DNA of 12,395 nt, taken from assembly GCA_012960835.1 (NCBI GenBank), contig DUAL01000270.1, positions 1-12,395 on the forward strand, given 5' to 3'. A model generated the notes under the pieces. That model saw only the letters and a list, made by a program, of their open reading frames with translations. It did not search any database and was not told the origin of the DNA. Positions 1 through 7,150 of the stretch are shown here, piece after piece. Origin of the DNA: Flavobacteriales bacterium (GTDB taxonomy: Bacteria; Bacteroidota; Bacteroidia; Flavobacteriales; BACL11). Both the position numbers and the translations under genes were made by a program. The first letter of the stretch is position 1; each line of letters opens with the position of its first letter.

Positions 1-1287
1 TTCTGAATCTACATTTTCATAGGCATGTTTTTCCAAATAATGCTTGATGGCTTTTCGGTATTCATCCTCACCAACCACATATTTTAGCATATCCAAAACC
101 ATGGCGCCTTTCGGGTATTTTCGCACTCCACCAGCAAAAGAACAAGCAACAGGATTGTCATTTTTCAGGGCTTCTTTTAAGGATTTATCTTTTGCTTTTC
201 TTCTGGTATTATCAAAATAATTTTTACCGAAAAATTCTTTTTCTACCATATAACCATAGTAAGTTGCGAAACTCTCTTGTAGCCAATGGTGTGAGGAAGT
301 TCTAGAAGTGATACAATCTCCAAACCACTGATGTGCCAATTCATGGGCGTTTACATACACATAATTGATGTCGTTAAAACTTACAGAATCTACAAAATAA
401 AAATCACCAAACAAAGTGGCGGTGGTGTTTTCCATAGCGCCATACATAAAATCCTGAACAGGAATTTGAGCATAGCTTTCCCAAGGATAAGGCACATCAA
501 TTTCCCTTTCCAAATAGTCAAACATTTCTTTGCTGAGACGATAAGCAGAAGAGACTCTACTTTCCCAATCTGGATAATAATACAAATTAAGGGGCGTGCC
601 GCTTTCTGCTGTTTTTTCTAAAATATCATATTCCCCAATTCCTAACATTATCAGATAGGAAGGATGAGGACTTGTTATTTTATAATGCCATTTTGTTAAA
701 TCTCCTTCTTCTGTTTTATCAATCAAATTGCCATTGGATAATACTTTGTAATCTTTGTCAAAATGAACAATAAGTTCCGTAATAAGTTTGTCGTTCATTT
801 CATCATAATGCGGAATCCAATGCCTATTGTCAATGCCTTGCCCTTGTGTCCAGATTTGTTTTCGGCTTAAATTTTGCTCATCATTCCATCCAATAAAATA
901 AATTCCTTTTCTGGGGAAGCAATGGTAATCAATAGTTACAGTATAGCTGTTTTCCCAACTTAAAGATTTTGTAAAAAACAGGGTAATTCCTTTTTTATTC
1001 TGAGAAAACTTAATTTCTTTTTCATCCATCAAAATATGATGAATGATAATGTTAGGGGCATCCAAATAAAGAGAATCTACTCTTGATAGTAAAGGTGTAA
1101 AAGTGAGTGCTACATTACCAATTACTTTTCCAATTTTTGGTTCAAAGCTAACATCTAAAAGTAAATGTTGCATATCCACATTATGCTCTCTTGGCGTGAG
1201 TTTATCATCTTTTACATAAGTTCGGTTTTGGCTAAAAACAGATAGTGTAAAAAGACAAAAAGTTAAAAGGAAAAATTTATTCTTCAT
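1..1287 (-). CDS. M1 family metallopeptidase (aminopeptidase N-like), secreted; C-terminal part missing at window edge
   Basis: Zinc aminopeptidase of the gluzincin M1 family, which removes N-terminal residues from peptides. The 429 visible residues are the N-terminal part; the gene continues past base 1. Residues 1-20 are a signal peptide (MKNKFFLLTFCLFTLSVFSQ), so the enzyme is exported, probably to the periplasm or cell surface. An N-terminal beta domain follows, then the catalytic domain. GAMEN at 283-287 is the exopeptidase motif. HELAH at 315-319 and Glu338, 18 residues after the second His, form the HEXXH-x18-E zinc site. Tyr391 in YPKG aligns with the transition-state tyrosine of E. 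coli PepN. All key catalytic residues are present. The ATG at 1287 overlaps the end of the upstream Nfu gene by 11 bases in another frame, so translation is probably coupled. Seen: motifs and signal peptide. Inferred: substrate range and location. Confidence 0.95.
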   Translation of the reverse strand, partial: MKNKFFLLTFCLFTLSVFSQNRTYVKDDKLTPREHNVDMQHLLLDVSFEPKIGKVIGNVALTFTPLLSRVDSLYLDAPNIIIHHILMDEKEIKFSQNKKGITLFFTKSLSWENSYTVTIDYHCFPRKGIYFIGWNDEQNLSRKQIWTQGQGIDNRHWIPHYDEMNDKLITELIVHFDKDYKVLSNGNLIDKTEEGDLTKWHYKITSPHPSYLIMLGIGEYDILEKTAESGTPLNLYYYPDWESRVSSAYRLSKEMFDYLEREIDVPYPWESYAQIPVQDFMYGAMENTTATLFGDFYFVDSVSFNDINYVYVNAHELAHQWFGDCITSRTSSHHWLQESFATYYGYMVEKEFFGKNYFDNTRRKAKDKSLKEALKNDNPVACSFAGGVRKYPKGAMVLDMLKYVVGEDEYRKAIKHYLEKHAYENVDSE

Positions 1288-1855
1288 AGGCCACAACATT
1301 TTTTATTTTCTCAGGAAACCTTTGTTTTAACAAGCTTTCAATACCTTGTTTTAGCGTTAAAGATGAGGATGGGCAACCACTGCACGCTCCTTTCAAAACA
1401 ACAGAAACTACTCCATTTTCAAACGATCTTAAAGAAATGAAACCTCCATCTGATTCCACAGCTGGCCGAATATATTCATCCAAAATGTCCGCTATTTTTT
1501 GCTCCATTTCTGAAAAATTCAGTGTTTCTTGCTCTTTCTTTTTCCCTACTTTTTTTATCGTTTTCAGCTCCTTAACAACCACTCCTTCTTTGTTCAAAAA
1601 ATCGGTAATGAAAATGCGGAGTTGCATGGCAATATCATCCCATTTAACATCTGCATTTTTAGTGATGGCAATAAAATTCCCACTTATAAAAAGACCTTTA
1701 ACAAATGGAAAATTAAAAATTGCAGCAGCAAGTGGCATTTGCTTTGCATCTTCCACAGTTAGAATTTCCATGTTTTCAGCAATTAATATTCTATTGGAAA
1801 CAAATTTCATCACGGCAGGGTTTGGCGTACTTTCGGCATATATACTATAATTCAT
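1277..1855 (-). CDS. Nfu/NifU-type iron-sulfur cluster scaffold protein
   Basis: 192-residue two-domain Nfu protein that carries Fe-S clusters and hands them to apo-proteins in the cytoplasm. Residues 1-90 form the Nfu N-terminal domain, opening with the typical ESTPNPAVMKF segment. A lysine-rich linker (about 96-110) leads to the NifU-like C-terminal domain (about 115-192). That domain carries DGG at 136-138 and GACSGCPSS at 156-164, where Cys158 and Cys161 form the CxxC pair that binds a cluster between two subunits. The length fits Nfu proteins of Bacteroidota and mitochondria. It is not the three-domain NifU of nitrogen fixers, because no IscU-type domain is present. It lies 47 bases after murI and overlaps the next gene, an M1 peptidase, by 11 bases. 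A -7-like element 15 bases before the ATG suggests its own promoter. Confidence 0.95.
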   Translation of the reverse strand: MNYSIYAESTPNPAVMKFVSNRILIAENMEILTVEDAKQMPLAAAIFNFPFVKGLFISGNFIAITKNADVKWDDIAMQLRIFITDFLNKEGVVVKELKTIKKVGKKKEQETLNFSEMEQKIADILDEYIRPAVESDGGFISLRSFENGVVSVVLKGACSGCPSSSLTLKQGIESLLKQRFPEKIKNVVAYEE

Positions 1856-1870
1856 TTTTTTTCATTTTTG

Positions 1871-1878
1871 CAAATTTA
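1871..1878 (-). promoter_or_regulatory. Candidate -7 promoter element (TAAATTTG) for the Nfu gene
   Basis: On the minus strand TAAATTTG is an exact match to TAnnTTTG, the -7 element of Bacteroidota housekeeping promoters. It lies in the murI/nfu gap, 15 bases before the ATG at 1855. I see no convincing -33 TTTG at the usual spacing, so this is a candidate only. Confidence 0.5.
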
Positions 1879-1902
1879 CATATTATCCAATTATTTTTAG
1901 GG

Positions 1903-2703
1903 TTAAGTCCAGATATTAGCTTCTTTAAGTTTGATTTCTTCTTGAAAGAAAAATCGAGCGCTTTTTTCAAATGCCTTGGTGTAGTTGGAAACAAAAAATT
2001 CGTATTTCGGTTTAAACTGATTATTTAGTAGGGTTTTATTTTTAAGCTCGGAAGCAATATGCTCGGCAACAATATTTGTAGAATTAATAACACTTATTTC
2101 CCCTTTATAGTAATCTCTAATTTCTTTGTAAATAAGCGGATAATGTGTGCAAGCCAATATTAACTGGTCAATATTTTGCAATTTTTTATTAGATAAATAA
2201 TTTGCAATAATCTTTTTGCTGATGTCTCCGTCTATAAATTTTTCTTCAATCATAGGTGCCAAAAGAGGTGTCGCCAGTGCAGTGACTATTGCTTTGGGAC
2301 ATTTTGCATTTATTTTACTTTTATAAATATTTGAACTAATGGTAGCTTTTGTTCCGATTACACCAACTTTACACGCATTACAACTGTTGGATACTTTTTC
2401 TATTACTGGGTCAATTACATTAAAAACAGGAATATTTTTTACTGTATTTTTTATAATATCAAAAGCAACTGATGAGGCGCTATTACAAGCTATTACAATA
2501 CATTTGCATTTTTTTTCAAGAAGAAATAGCGCAATTTTTTTACTGAAATTTTGAATGGCTTCATCCGATTTTTCACCATAAGGCAAATGCTCGGTATCTC
2601 CGAAATAAATAATAGATTCATTGGGGAGTTTTACCTTCAAAGCATGGGCAACAGTAAGCCCGCCAATTCCAGAATCGAATATGCCAATTGGTAAATTTTG
2701 CAT
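1903..2703 (-). CDS. murI: Glutamate racemase
   Basis: Cofactor-independent racemase that converts L-glutamate to D-glutamate for the peptidoglycan stem peptide; it acts in the cytoplasm. At 266 residues it is full length for the family. The substrate-binding start GIFDSGIGGLTV (7-18, with Asp10 and Ser11) is intact, as are FGDTEHLPYG (34-43), the first catalytic cysteine in ACNSAS (Cys73) and the second in ACTHYPL (Cys185, with His187 beside it). The ATG at 2703 fits, because the family begins within a few residues of this FDSG motif. It follows the second Skp gene on the same strand after 61 bases, but a terminator hairpin fills that gap. The gene therefore needs readthrough or its own promoter. 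In many Bacteroidota murI closes the bamA-skp cluster, which agrees with a role in envelope building. Confidence 0.97.
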   Translation of the reverse strand: MQNLPIGIFDSGIGGLTVAHALKVKLPNESIIYFGDTEHLPYGEKSDEAIQNFSKKIALFLLEKKCKCIVIACNSASSVAFDIIKNTVKNIPVFNVIDPVIEKVSNSCNACKVGVIGTKATISSNIYKSKINAKCPKAIVTALATPLLAPMIEEKFIDGDISKKIIANYLSNKKLQNIDQLILACTHYPLIYKEIRDYYKGEISVINSTNIVAEHIASELKNKTLLNNQFKPKYEFFVSNYTKAFEKSARFFFQEEIKLKEANIWT

Positions 2704-2707
2704 TTGC

Positions 2708-2715
2708 TAAAAGTA
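2708..2715 (-). promoter_or_regulatory. Weak -7-like element (TACTTTTA) before murI
   Basis: Minus-strand TACTTTTA differs from TAnnTTTG only at the last base. It ends four bases before the murI ATG and overlaps the end of the terminator T-run. If used, the murI transcript would be nearly leaderless. The match is imperfect and no -33 is evident, so support is weak. Confidence 0.25.
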
Positions 2716-2742
2716 AAAAAAAGCATCTAAAAAAGATGCTTT
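2715..2742 (-). terminator. Rho-independent terminator after the second skp gene
   Basis: On the minus strand AAAGCATC (2742-2735), a 7-base loop, and GATGCTTT (2727-2720) form a perfect 8-bp stem followed directly by TTTTT (2719-2715). It begins 22 bases after the stop codon of the second skp/OmpH gene and ends 11 bases before the murI ATG. It would end the bamA-skp transcript or reduce readthrough into murI. The stem has only two or three G-C pairs, which is usual in AT-rich genomes but may make it leaky. Confidence 0.8.
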
Positions 2743-2764
2743 AAATTTTAGATTTTGTCTTTGC

Positions 2765-3268
2765 TTAAAGCCCTAATTTCTTTTTAACAAGCGACATCAC
2801 ATTTTCATTTTCATCTGCATAAAGAATACTTCCCATACTGGAATCAAAAATATAAGTGAATTTCCCTTCTTTGGCAACATCTTCAATGGCAGTTCTTGCT
2901 TTTGCTAAAATCGGCTCTAATAGTTCTTGCTCTTTTTTCTGCAATGCATTTTGCGCATTTTGCTGGAAAGATTGAATTCTTTGTTCCAAATTCGTGATTT
3001 CTGCAATTTTATCTTGCTTTACCAAATCGGTATAAGTGGCTTCATTTGCCTGATAATCCTGCACAGATGCTTGGTATTCCGCTTGCATTGCACCAAGTTG
3101 AGATTCTAAGCTTTTGGCAAAAGTTTGCAATTCTCCTTCTGCTGTTTTCTTCTCCGGCATTAAGGATAATAATTCGCTAGAATCGATATATCCAAATTTG
3201 TTTTGCGCAAAAGTGCTAAAGCTTAAAAGTGCTAAAAAGCTTAAAATTATGATTTTTTTTATCTTCAT
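2765..3268 (-). CDS. Skp/OmpH-family periplasmic chaperone (second copy)
   Basis: 167-residue OmpH/Skp-type protein. The family forms trimeric, tentacle-shaped periplasmic chaperones that hold unfolded outer-membrane proteins on the way to the BAM complex. A signal peptide (1-21, ending FSTFA) is followed by the family's N-terminal strand motif KFGYIDSSELL (24-34). A long Gln/Glu/Lys/Ala-rich helical region (about 40-125) is the coiled-coil tentacle, and a closing strand FTYIFDSS (137-144) completes the body domain. It lies 34 bases after its paralog at 3303-3821 with no promoter-like element between, so the two are probably co-transcribed. A terminator follows the stop codon. Part of the signal-peptide coding DNA is an imperfect tandem repeat. 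Oligomer state and clients are inferred from the family. Confidence 0.93.
   Translation of the reverse strand: MKIKKIIILSFLALLSFSTFAQNKFGYIDSSELLSLMPEKKTAEGELQTFAKSLESQLGAMQAEYQASVQDYQANEATYTDLVKQDKIAEITNLEQRIQSFQQNAQNALQKKEQELLEPILAKARTAIEDVAKEGKFTYIFDSSMGSILYADENENVMSLVKKKLGL
3211..3244. repeat. Imperfect tandem repeat of 16 and 18 bases inside the skp signal-peptide codons
   Basis: Plus-strand aagtgctaaagcttaa (3211-3226) is followed at once by aagtgctaaaaagcttaa (3227-3244). The copies differ by a two-base insertion, so they are read in different frames yet both encode hydrophobic and serine residues. It is likely a slippage duplication tolerated in a signal peptide. Confidence 0.7.
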
Positions 3269-3302
3269 TTTTTGTTTTCGTTTTTGTATTAGTTATTAAT
3301 TT

Positions 3303-3821
3303 TTATTTTCCTATGTAGCCCATATTTTTTAATATTTTATCGCTTTTATCTAAGTTTGGATTTGAATAGAGCATTATCAAATCGCTTGAACTATCAAAAA
3401 TTACAGCATATTTGCTGTTGGCTGCCAATTGCTGAATGGCATCATATACTTTATCTTGCAGAGGCTTTATTAACTCTTGTCTTTTTCCGTATAAGTCGCC
3501 ATTAGGACCAAATCGTTTCTTTTGTAAATCTTTTGCCGATTTTTCTTTTGCAATAATGGTATTTTCTCTTTTGGTTTTCATCTCATCCGTAAGTAATACT
3601 TCCTGAGTTTGATAATCTCTATACATCTTATCGACCTCCGCATAAATGGCTTCAATTTCCTCTTGCCATTGCTTGGATATTTCATCTAATTTATCTTGTG
3701 CCTGATTAAATTCAGGAATATTATTCAAGATATAATCCGTATCCACATAAGCGAATTTTTGTGCTTGTGATGTTGTGATAGCAAAAAAACCTATCATTAA
3801 TATTAAAAGTATTTTTTTCAT
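3303..3821 (-). CDS. Skp/OmpH-family periplasmic chaperone (first copy)
   Basis: 172-residue OmpH/Skp-type chaperone expected to bind unfolded outer-membrane proteins in the periplasm. It has a signal peptide (1-20, ending TTSQA), the body-domain strand KFAYVDTDYILNNIPEF (22-38), a charged helical stretch rich in Lys, Glu and Gln (about 40-130), and a closing strand YAVIFDSSSDLIML (138-151). A C-terminal tail of about 20 residues ends at YIGK. It sits 32 bases after bamA, the gene for the machine its clients are delivered to, and 34 bases before a paralog. An exact -7-like element (TACATTTG) 20 bases before its ATG suggests the chaperone pair can be transcribed apart from bamA. It differs from the second copy over most of the helical region, so the duplication is old. 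Confidence 0.93.
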   Translation of the reverse strand: MKKILLILMIGFFAITTSQAQKFAYVDTDYILNNIPEFNQAQDKLDEISKQWQEEIEAIYAEVDKMYRDYQTQEVLLTDEMKTKRENTIIAKEKSAKDLQKKRFGPNGDLYGKRQELIKPLQDKVYDAIQQLAANSKYAVIFDSSSDLIMLYSNPNLDKSDKILKNMGYIGK

Positions 3822-3841
3822 GATTTAAATTTTTAGGAGTA

Positions 3842-3849
3842 CAAATGTA
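3842..3849 (-). promoter_or_regulatory. Candidate -7 promoter element (TACATTTG) for the skp pair
   Basis: Exact TAnnTTTG match on the minus strand, 20 bases before the first skp ATG and just after the bamA stop. It lies inside a short palindrome (GTACA, two bases, TGTAC at 3839-3850). No clear -33 TTTG is seen upstream. Confidence 0.5.
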
Positions 3850-3853
3850 CAAA

Positions 3854-6385
3854 TTAAAACTGTTGTCCGATTGAAAAATGAAACTGTCCGCCATTAGCAT
3901 CCGGATTGCCAGGAATATCATCATATCCCCAACCATAATCCAAGCCCATAAGTCCAAACATAGGCAGCATAATCCTTACTCCAAAACCTGCCGAACGCTT
4001 AACCTGAAACGGATTAAAAGAGTCGAAATTGTCCCAGGCGTTTCCGCTTTCCAAAAATCCTAAAACATATACCGTTGATGTAGGATTTAAACTAATGGCA
4101 TACCTTAGCTCAGCTGTGTATTTATTATAAATTGTTCCGCCAGTAGTTGGCGATAAAGAGTTATTAGAATATCCTCTTAATGCTACCAATTCCCTTCCGT
4201 CCATTATTCTTCCATAACCACTTAATCCATCCCCGCCCACATAGTATCTTTCGAAAGGAGAAACACCTAATTTACTATTATATGCACCTAAAAGACCCAT
4301 TTCAATCCGGGTACCTAAAACTAATTTTTCGGCAAAAGAAGTATACCAAGTTGATTTCCATTTCCATTTGTAATACTCTAACCATTTGTATTTTGCCTGG
4401 TCATCCAATGAAGCGTAATCATCTACTCCATCAAATAATGAATAGGGAGGAGTTAGTTTCAAACTCAAAGAAAAGTTAGAACCTTTTCTGGGAAAAGTAG
4501 GTTGGTCAACCGAGTTTCTGCCAATAGTTACACCATAACTCATATTGTTAGAATAGCCATTTCTGAACGAAAAGAAAGACTGAGAATTACTTAATTTATA
4601 TTGTTGGAAATTTATATTTTGAAAAAGTGTAAAATAATCATCCGGATATTTCAGGCGTTTCCCCAGTCCAATAGTTGCACCAGTAATTTCAATGGATTCT
4701 CTATCCTCTCCTGTTTGTCCGTTTGAAGAAACAGATTTGTAAAAAGAAACAGAAAGGGAGGTTGGTCTTTTTCCACCTAGCCAAGGCTCGGTAAAGGAGA
4801 TGTTATAATTTTGATAGTAAACTCCATTTGAAGATGCGGTTAAGGATAGTTTCTGTCCATCTCCTGAGGGCAAAGGAGTCCAAGCATTTTTCTTAAAAAA
4901 GTTTCTTGCTGAGAAATTATTAAAAACTAAACCCAATGAGCCAACTACTCTTCCAGCACCCCAACCACCTTGCAAATTAATCTGGTCAGATGGTTTTTCA
5001 GCTACAATATAGCCGATATCCACTGTATGTTTTATTGGATCAGGATCAATATCCACATTTAATTTTTCAGGATCAAAATAACCCAATTGCGCCAATTCCC
5101 TTTGCGAACGAATTATATTGGAACGGTTAAACAAATCTCCTGGTTTTGTTCTGATCTCCCGCATCACAACATGGTCGTTGGTCTTTGAATTTCCAATTAC
5201 CGTAACCTTATTTAATCGTGCTTGTTTGCCCTCATAAATCCTTACTTCCAAATCGATAGAATCGTTATTTGTAGCAATTTCAACAGGGGTAATGTTAAAG
5301 AAAAGATAGCCATCATCTAAGTATAATGAACTAATATCCGTTCCATTGGGGTTCCCAAAAAGACGACTGTCCAAAATGCTTTGGTCAAAAATATCTCCCT
5401 TTTTAATCCCCAGTAATTTATCCAATTCTTCATTGCTAAATTTCTGATTTCCCACCCAGGAAATTTTTCTGAAATAATAAGGGTTTCCCTCATTAATTGT
5501 GAGCTCAATATTTAAGGTATTGTCCGAATTTAGGTAGGTAGTGTCGCTTATAATTCTTGCATCCCTAAACCCTTTTTCATTGTACTTTTCAATGATGCTA
5601 TTCTTATCGGTTTGATAGGCGCCAGCCAAAAATTTTGATGCTTTAAAAATTCGATACCATTTTTTTTCTTTGGTATCTTTCATGGTTCTTTTAAGCTTCT
5701 TAACTGCTAGAATATAAGGTTGTGTTTTTCCAAAAATATTTTTCTTGCTTATTTCCATTTCTTTAAGTCCGATAAATTTTATTTCATTAATTTTCACCTT
5801 CTTCTTTTTATCGATAGTAAAAACCAAAATAGCAGAATTGACAAGTGTTGAATCGGCAGTTTGTGTTGTGGAAACGGCAATATTTAAAAATCCTTTTTCG
5901 ATAAAATAATCCTTTATTTTTTGCTTGCTATTGTTCACAATATTTTGAGTCAGGATTTTCCCCTTCATCAATTTTAGTTTTTCTTTTATGGAAGTAATGT
6001 CCGATTTTTTCAATTTACCTACAAATTTAAATTTGGACAAACGGGGGTGTTCCTCTACATAAAAATCCAGAAAAATACTATTTCCCTGAATTTTTGTAGC
6101 GGAAACTTTAATGTCGGCAAACAGACCTTGCTTCCACAATTTTTTTATTGAGGCACTTATATTTTCTCCTGGTACAATTATTTTATTTCCTACTTTAAGT
6201 CCTGAAATATTGATTAGAGTAGAGTGGTCGAGATACTTGGTTCCTGAAATGGTAATACCACCAATAATATATTCGCTTGGGTTGTTATATTCAATAGTTG
6301 ATAAATCCTTGTGTAGGGCAACTTGTGCCTTAGTTTGCGTATAGCCACAAAAAAGGGCAATGAGTAGAATGATTTGTTTTTTCAA
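3854..6385 (-). CDS. bamA: BamA, outer-membrane protein assembly factor (Omp85 family)
   Basis: Central subunit of the BAM complex, which folds and inserts beta-barrel proteins into the outer membrane. The 843 residues begin with a signal peptide (1-21, MKKQIILLIALFCGYTQTKA then Q). Five periplasmic POTRA domains follow at about 40-112, 115-193, 196-299, 302-384 and 388-465, then the 16-strand barrel (about 467-843). Arg737-Gly-Tyr in LVALRGYS is the conserved lid-loop (V)RGF/Y motif. The chain ends in phenylalanine, the outer-membrane beta-signal. POTRA 3 holds a basic, aromatic insertion (about 215-257), so the protein is somewhat longer than E. coli BamA (810). The start is TTG: the codon two before it is a stop in frame, and no in-frame ATG exists before residue 140. 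The start lies 6 bases after uppS, suggesting coupled translation, and the skp chaperone genes follow. Confidence 0.97.
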   Translation of the reverse strand: MKKQIILLIALFCGYTQTKAQVALHKDLSTIEYNNPSEYIIGGITISGTKYLDHSTLINISGLKVGNKIIVPGENISASIKKLWKQGLFADIKVSATKIQGNSIFLDFYVEEHPRLSKFKFVGKLKKSDITSIKEKLKLMKGKILTQNIVNNSKQKIKDYFIEKGFLNIAVSTTQTADSTLVNSAILVFTIDKKKKVKINEIKFIGLKEMEISKKNIFGKTQPYILAVKKLKRTMKDTKEKKWYRIFKASKFLAGAYQTDKNSIIEKYNEKGFRDARIISDTTYLNSDNTLNIELTINEGNPYYFRKISWVGNQKFSNEELDKLLGIKKGDIFDQSILDSRLFGNPNGTDISSLYLDDGYLFFNITPVEIATNNDSIDLEVRIYEGKQARLNKVTVIGNSKTNDHVVMREIRTKPGDLFNRSNIIRSQRELAQLGYFDPEKLNVDIDPDPIKHTVDIGYIVAEKPSDQINLQGGWGAGRVVGSLGLVFNNFSARNFFKKNAWTPLPSGDGQKLSLTASSNGVYYQNYNISFTEPWLGGKRPTSLSVSFYKSVSSNGQTGEDRESIEITGATIGLGKRLKYPDDYFTLFQNINFQQYKLSNSQSFFSFRNGYSNNMSYGVTIGRNSVDQPTFPRKGSNFSLSLKLTPPYSLFDGVDDYASLDDQAKYKWLEYYKWKWKSTWYTSFAEKLVLGTRIEMGLLGAYNSKLGVSPFERYYVGGDGLSGYGRIMDGRELVALRGYSNNSLSPTTGGTIYNKYTAELRYAISLNPTSTVYVLGFLESGNAWDNFDSFNPFQVKRSAGFGVRIMLPMFGLMGLDYGWGYDDIPGNPDANGGQFHFSIGQQF

Positions 6386-6391
6386 TTTTTA

Positions 6392-7126
6392 TTATTTTAT
6401 CTGTGCTTTCGTTTTTCCGAACCTTCTTTCTCTTTTTTGATAATCTATAATAGCTTTTATCAAATCCTCTTTTCTAAAATCGGGCCACAAAGTATCGGTA
6501 AAATACAATTCAGAATAGGCAATTTGCCAAAGTAAAAAATTACTGATTCTGTGCTCCCCAGATGTTCTGATTAAAAGCTCAGGGTCAGGAACGCCTTTTG
6601 TATTTAAATATTGCTGAAAAGTGTCTTCTGTTATTTCTTTTGCTAAATTATTTTTCGAATCATGAATAATCTTATTTACGGCATTTACTATTTCCCATCT
6701 TCCGCTATAACTCAGAGCCAAGATGAGGGTCATTCGCTTGTTATTTTTTGTCTTTTCAACGGCCTGCTCCAATTCCTGCTTGCATTTTTTTGGTAGCTGA
6801 CTGAGCTTGCCAATAGCATTAAGGCAAATATCATTTTTCATTAAAGTTTTAGTCTCTTTACTAATGGTGCTTATCAGCAAAGTCATCAGTGCATTTACTT
6901 CTCTTTCAGATCTGTTCCAATTTTCAGTGGAAAAAGCATAAAGGGTTAGGTATTTTATGCCAATTTCTGCTGCCGTTTCTACTGCTTCTCTTACCGATTT
7001 TACGCCATGTTGATGTCCAAAAACACGAAACTTACCTTTGCCCTCTGCCCAACGCCCATTTCCATCCATAGTAATAGCAATATGCTTTGGTAAATTTTCT
7101 TTTTCTATCTGCTCAATCAAAGCCAT
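6392..7126 (-). CDS. uppS: Isoprenyl transferase (undecaprenyl diphosphate synthase family)
   Basis: Cis-prenyltransferase that adds isopentenyl diphosphate units to farnesyl diphosphate to make the polyprenyl diphosphate carrier used for peptidoglycan and surface polysaccharides; it acts on the cytoplasmic side of the inner membrane. At 244 residues the length is normal. Visible motifs are HIAITMDGNGRWA (15-27, with catalytic Asp21 and phosphate-binding Gly-Asn-Gly-Arg-Trp), FGHQHG (36-41), LYAFSTENWNRS (62-73), and GVPDPELLIRTSGEHRISNF (178-197, with Arg187 and Arg193 for diphosphate binding). Glu206 follows in YSELYF. Nothing is missing. The ATG at 7126 is 24 bases after the DUF6089 stop, and the stop is 6 bases before bamA. 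Chain length cannot be read from the sequence, but C55 is usual. Confidence 0.97.
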   Translation of the reverse strand: MALIEQIEKENLPKHIAITMDGNGRWAEGKGKFRVFGHQHGVKSVREAVETAAEIGIKYLTLYAFSTENWNRSEREVNALMTLLISTISKETKTLMKNDICLNAIGKLSQLPKKCKQELEQAVEKTKNNKRMTLILALSYSGRWEIVNAVNKIIHDSKNNLAKEITEDTFQQYLNTKGVPDPELLIRTSGEHRISNFLLWQIAYSELYFTDTLWPDFRKEDLIKAIIDYQKRERRFGKTKAQIK

Positions 7127-7150
7127 CTTATTTCCAGAAATTTTTTAGAA

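Noticed and set aside
331..621. Open frame of 96 codons on the plus strand
   Set aside because: It lies opposite the M1 peptidase catalytic region, which has intact motifs; the predicted protein is unlike any family and has skewed composition.
1437..1850. Open frame of 137 codons on the plus strand
   Set aside because: Antisense shadow of the Nfu gene, which has its CxxC motif and normal length.
1853..1865. A second ATG ten bases upstream of the Nfu start, separated by a run of eight A, hinting at slippage
   Set aside because: It is out of frame and stops after six codons; the in-frame ATG at 1855 gives the standard family N-terminus.
3839..3850. Palindrome GTACA-nn-TGTAC after bamA as a terminator
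   Set aside because: The stem is only five bases and no T-run follows on the minus strand; it overlaps a -7-like element instead.
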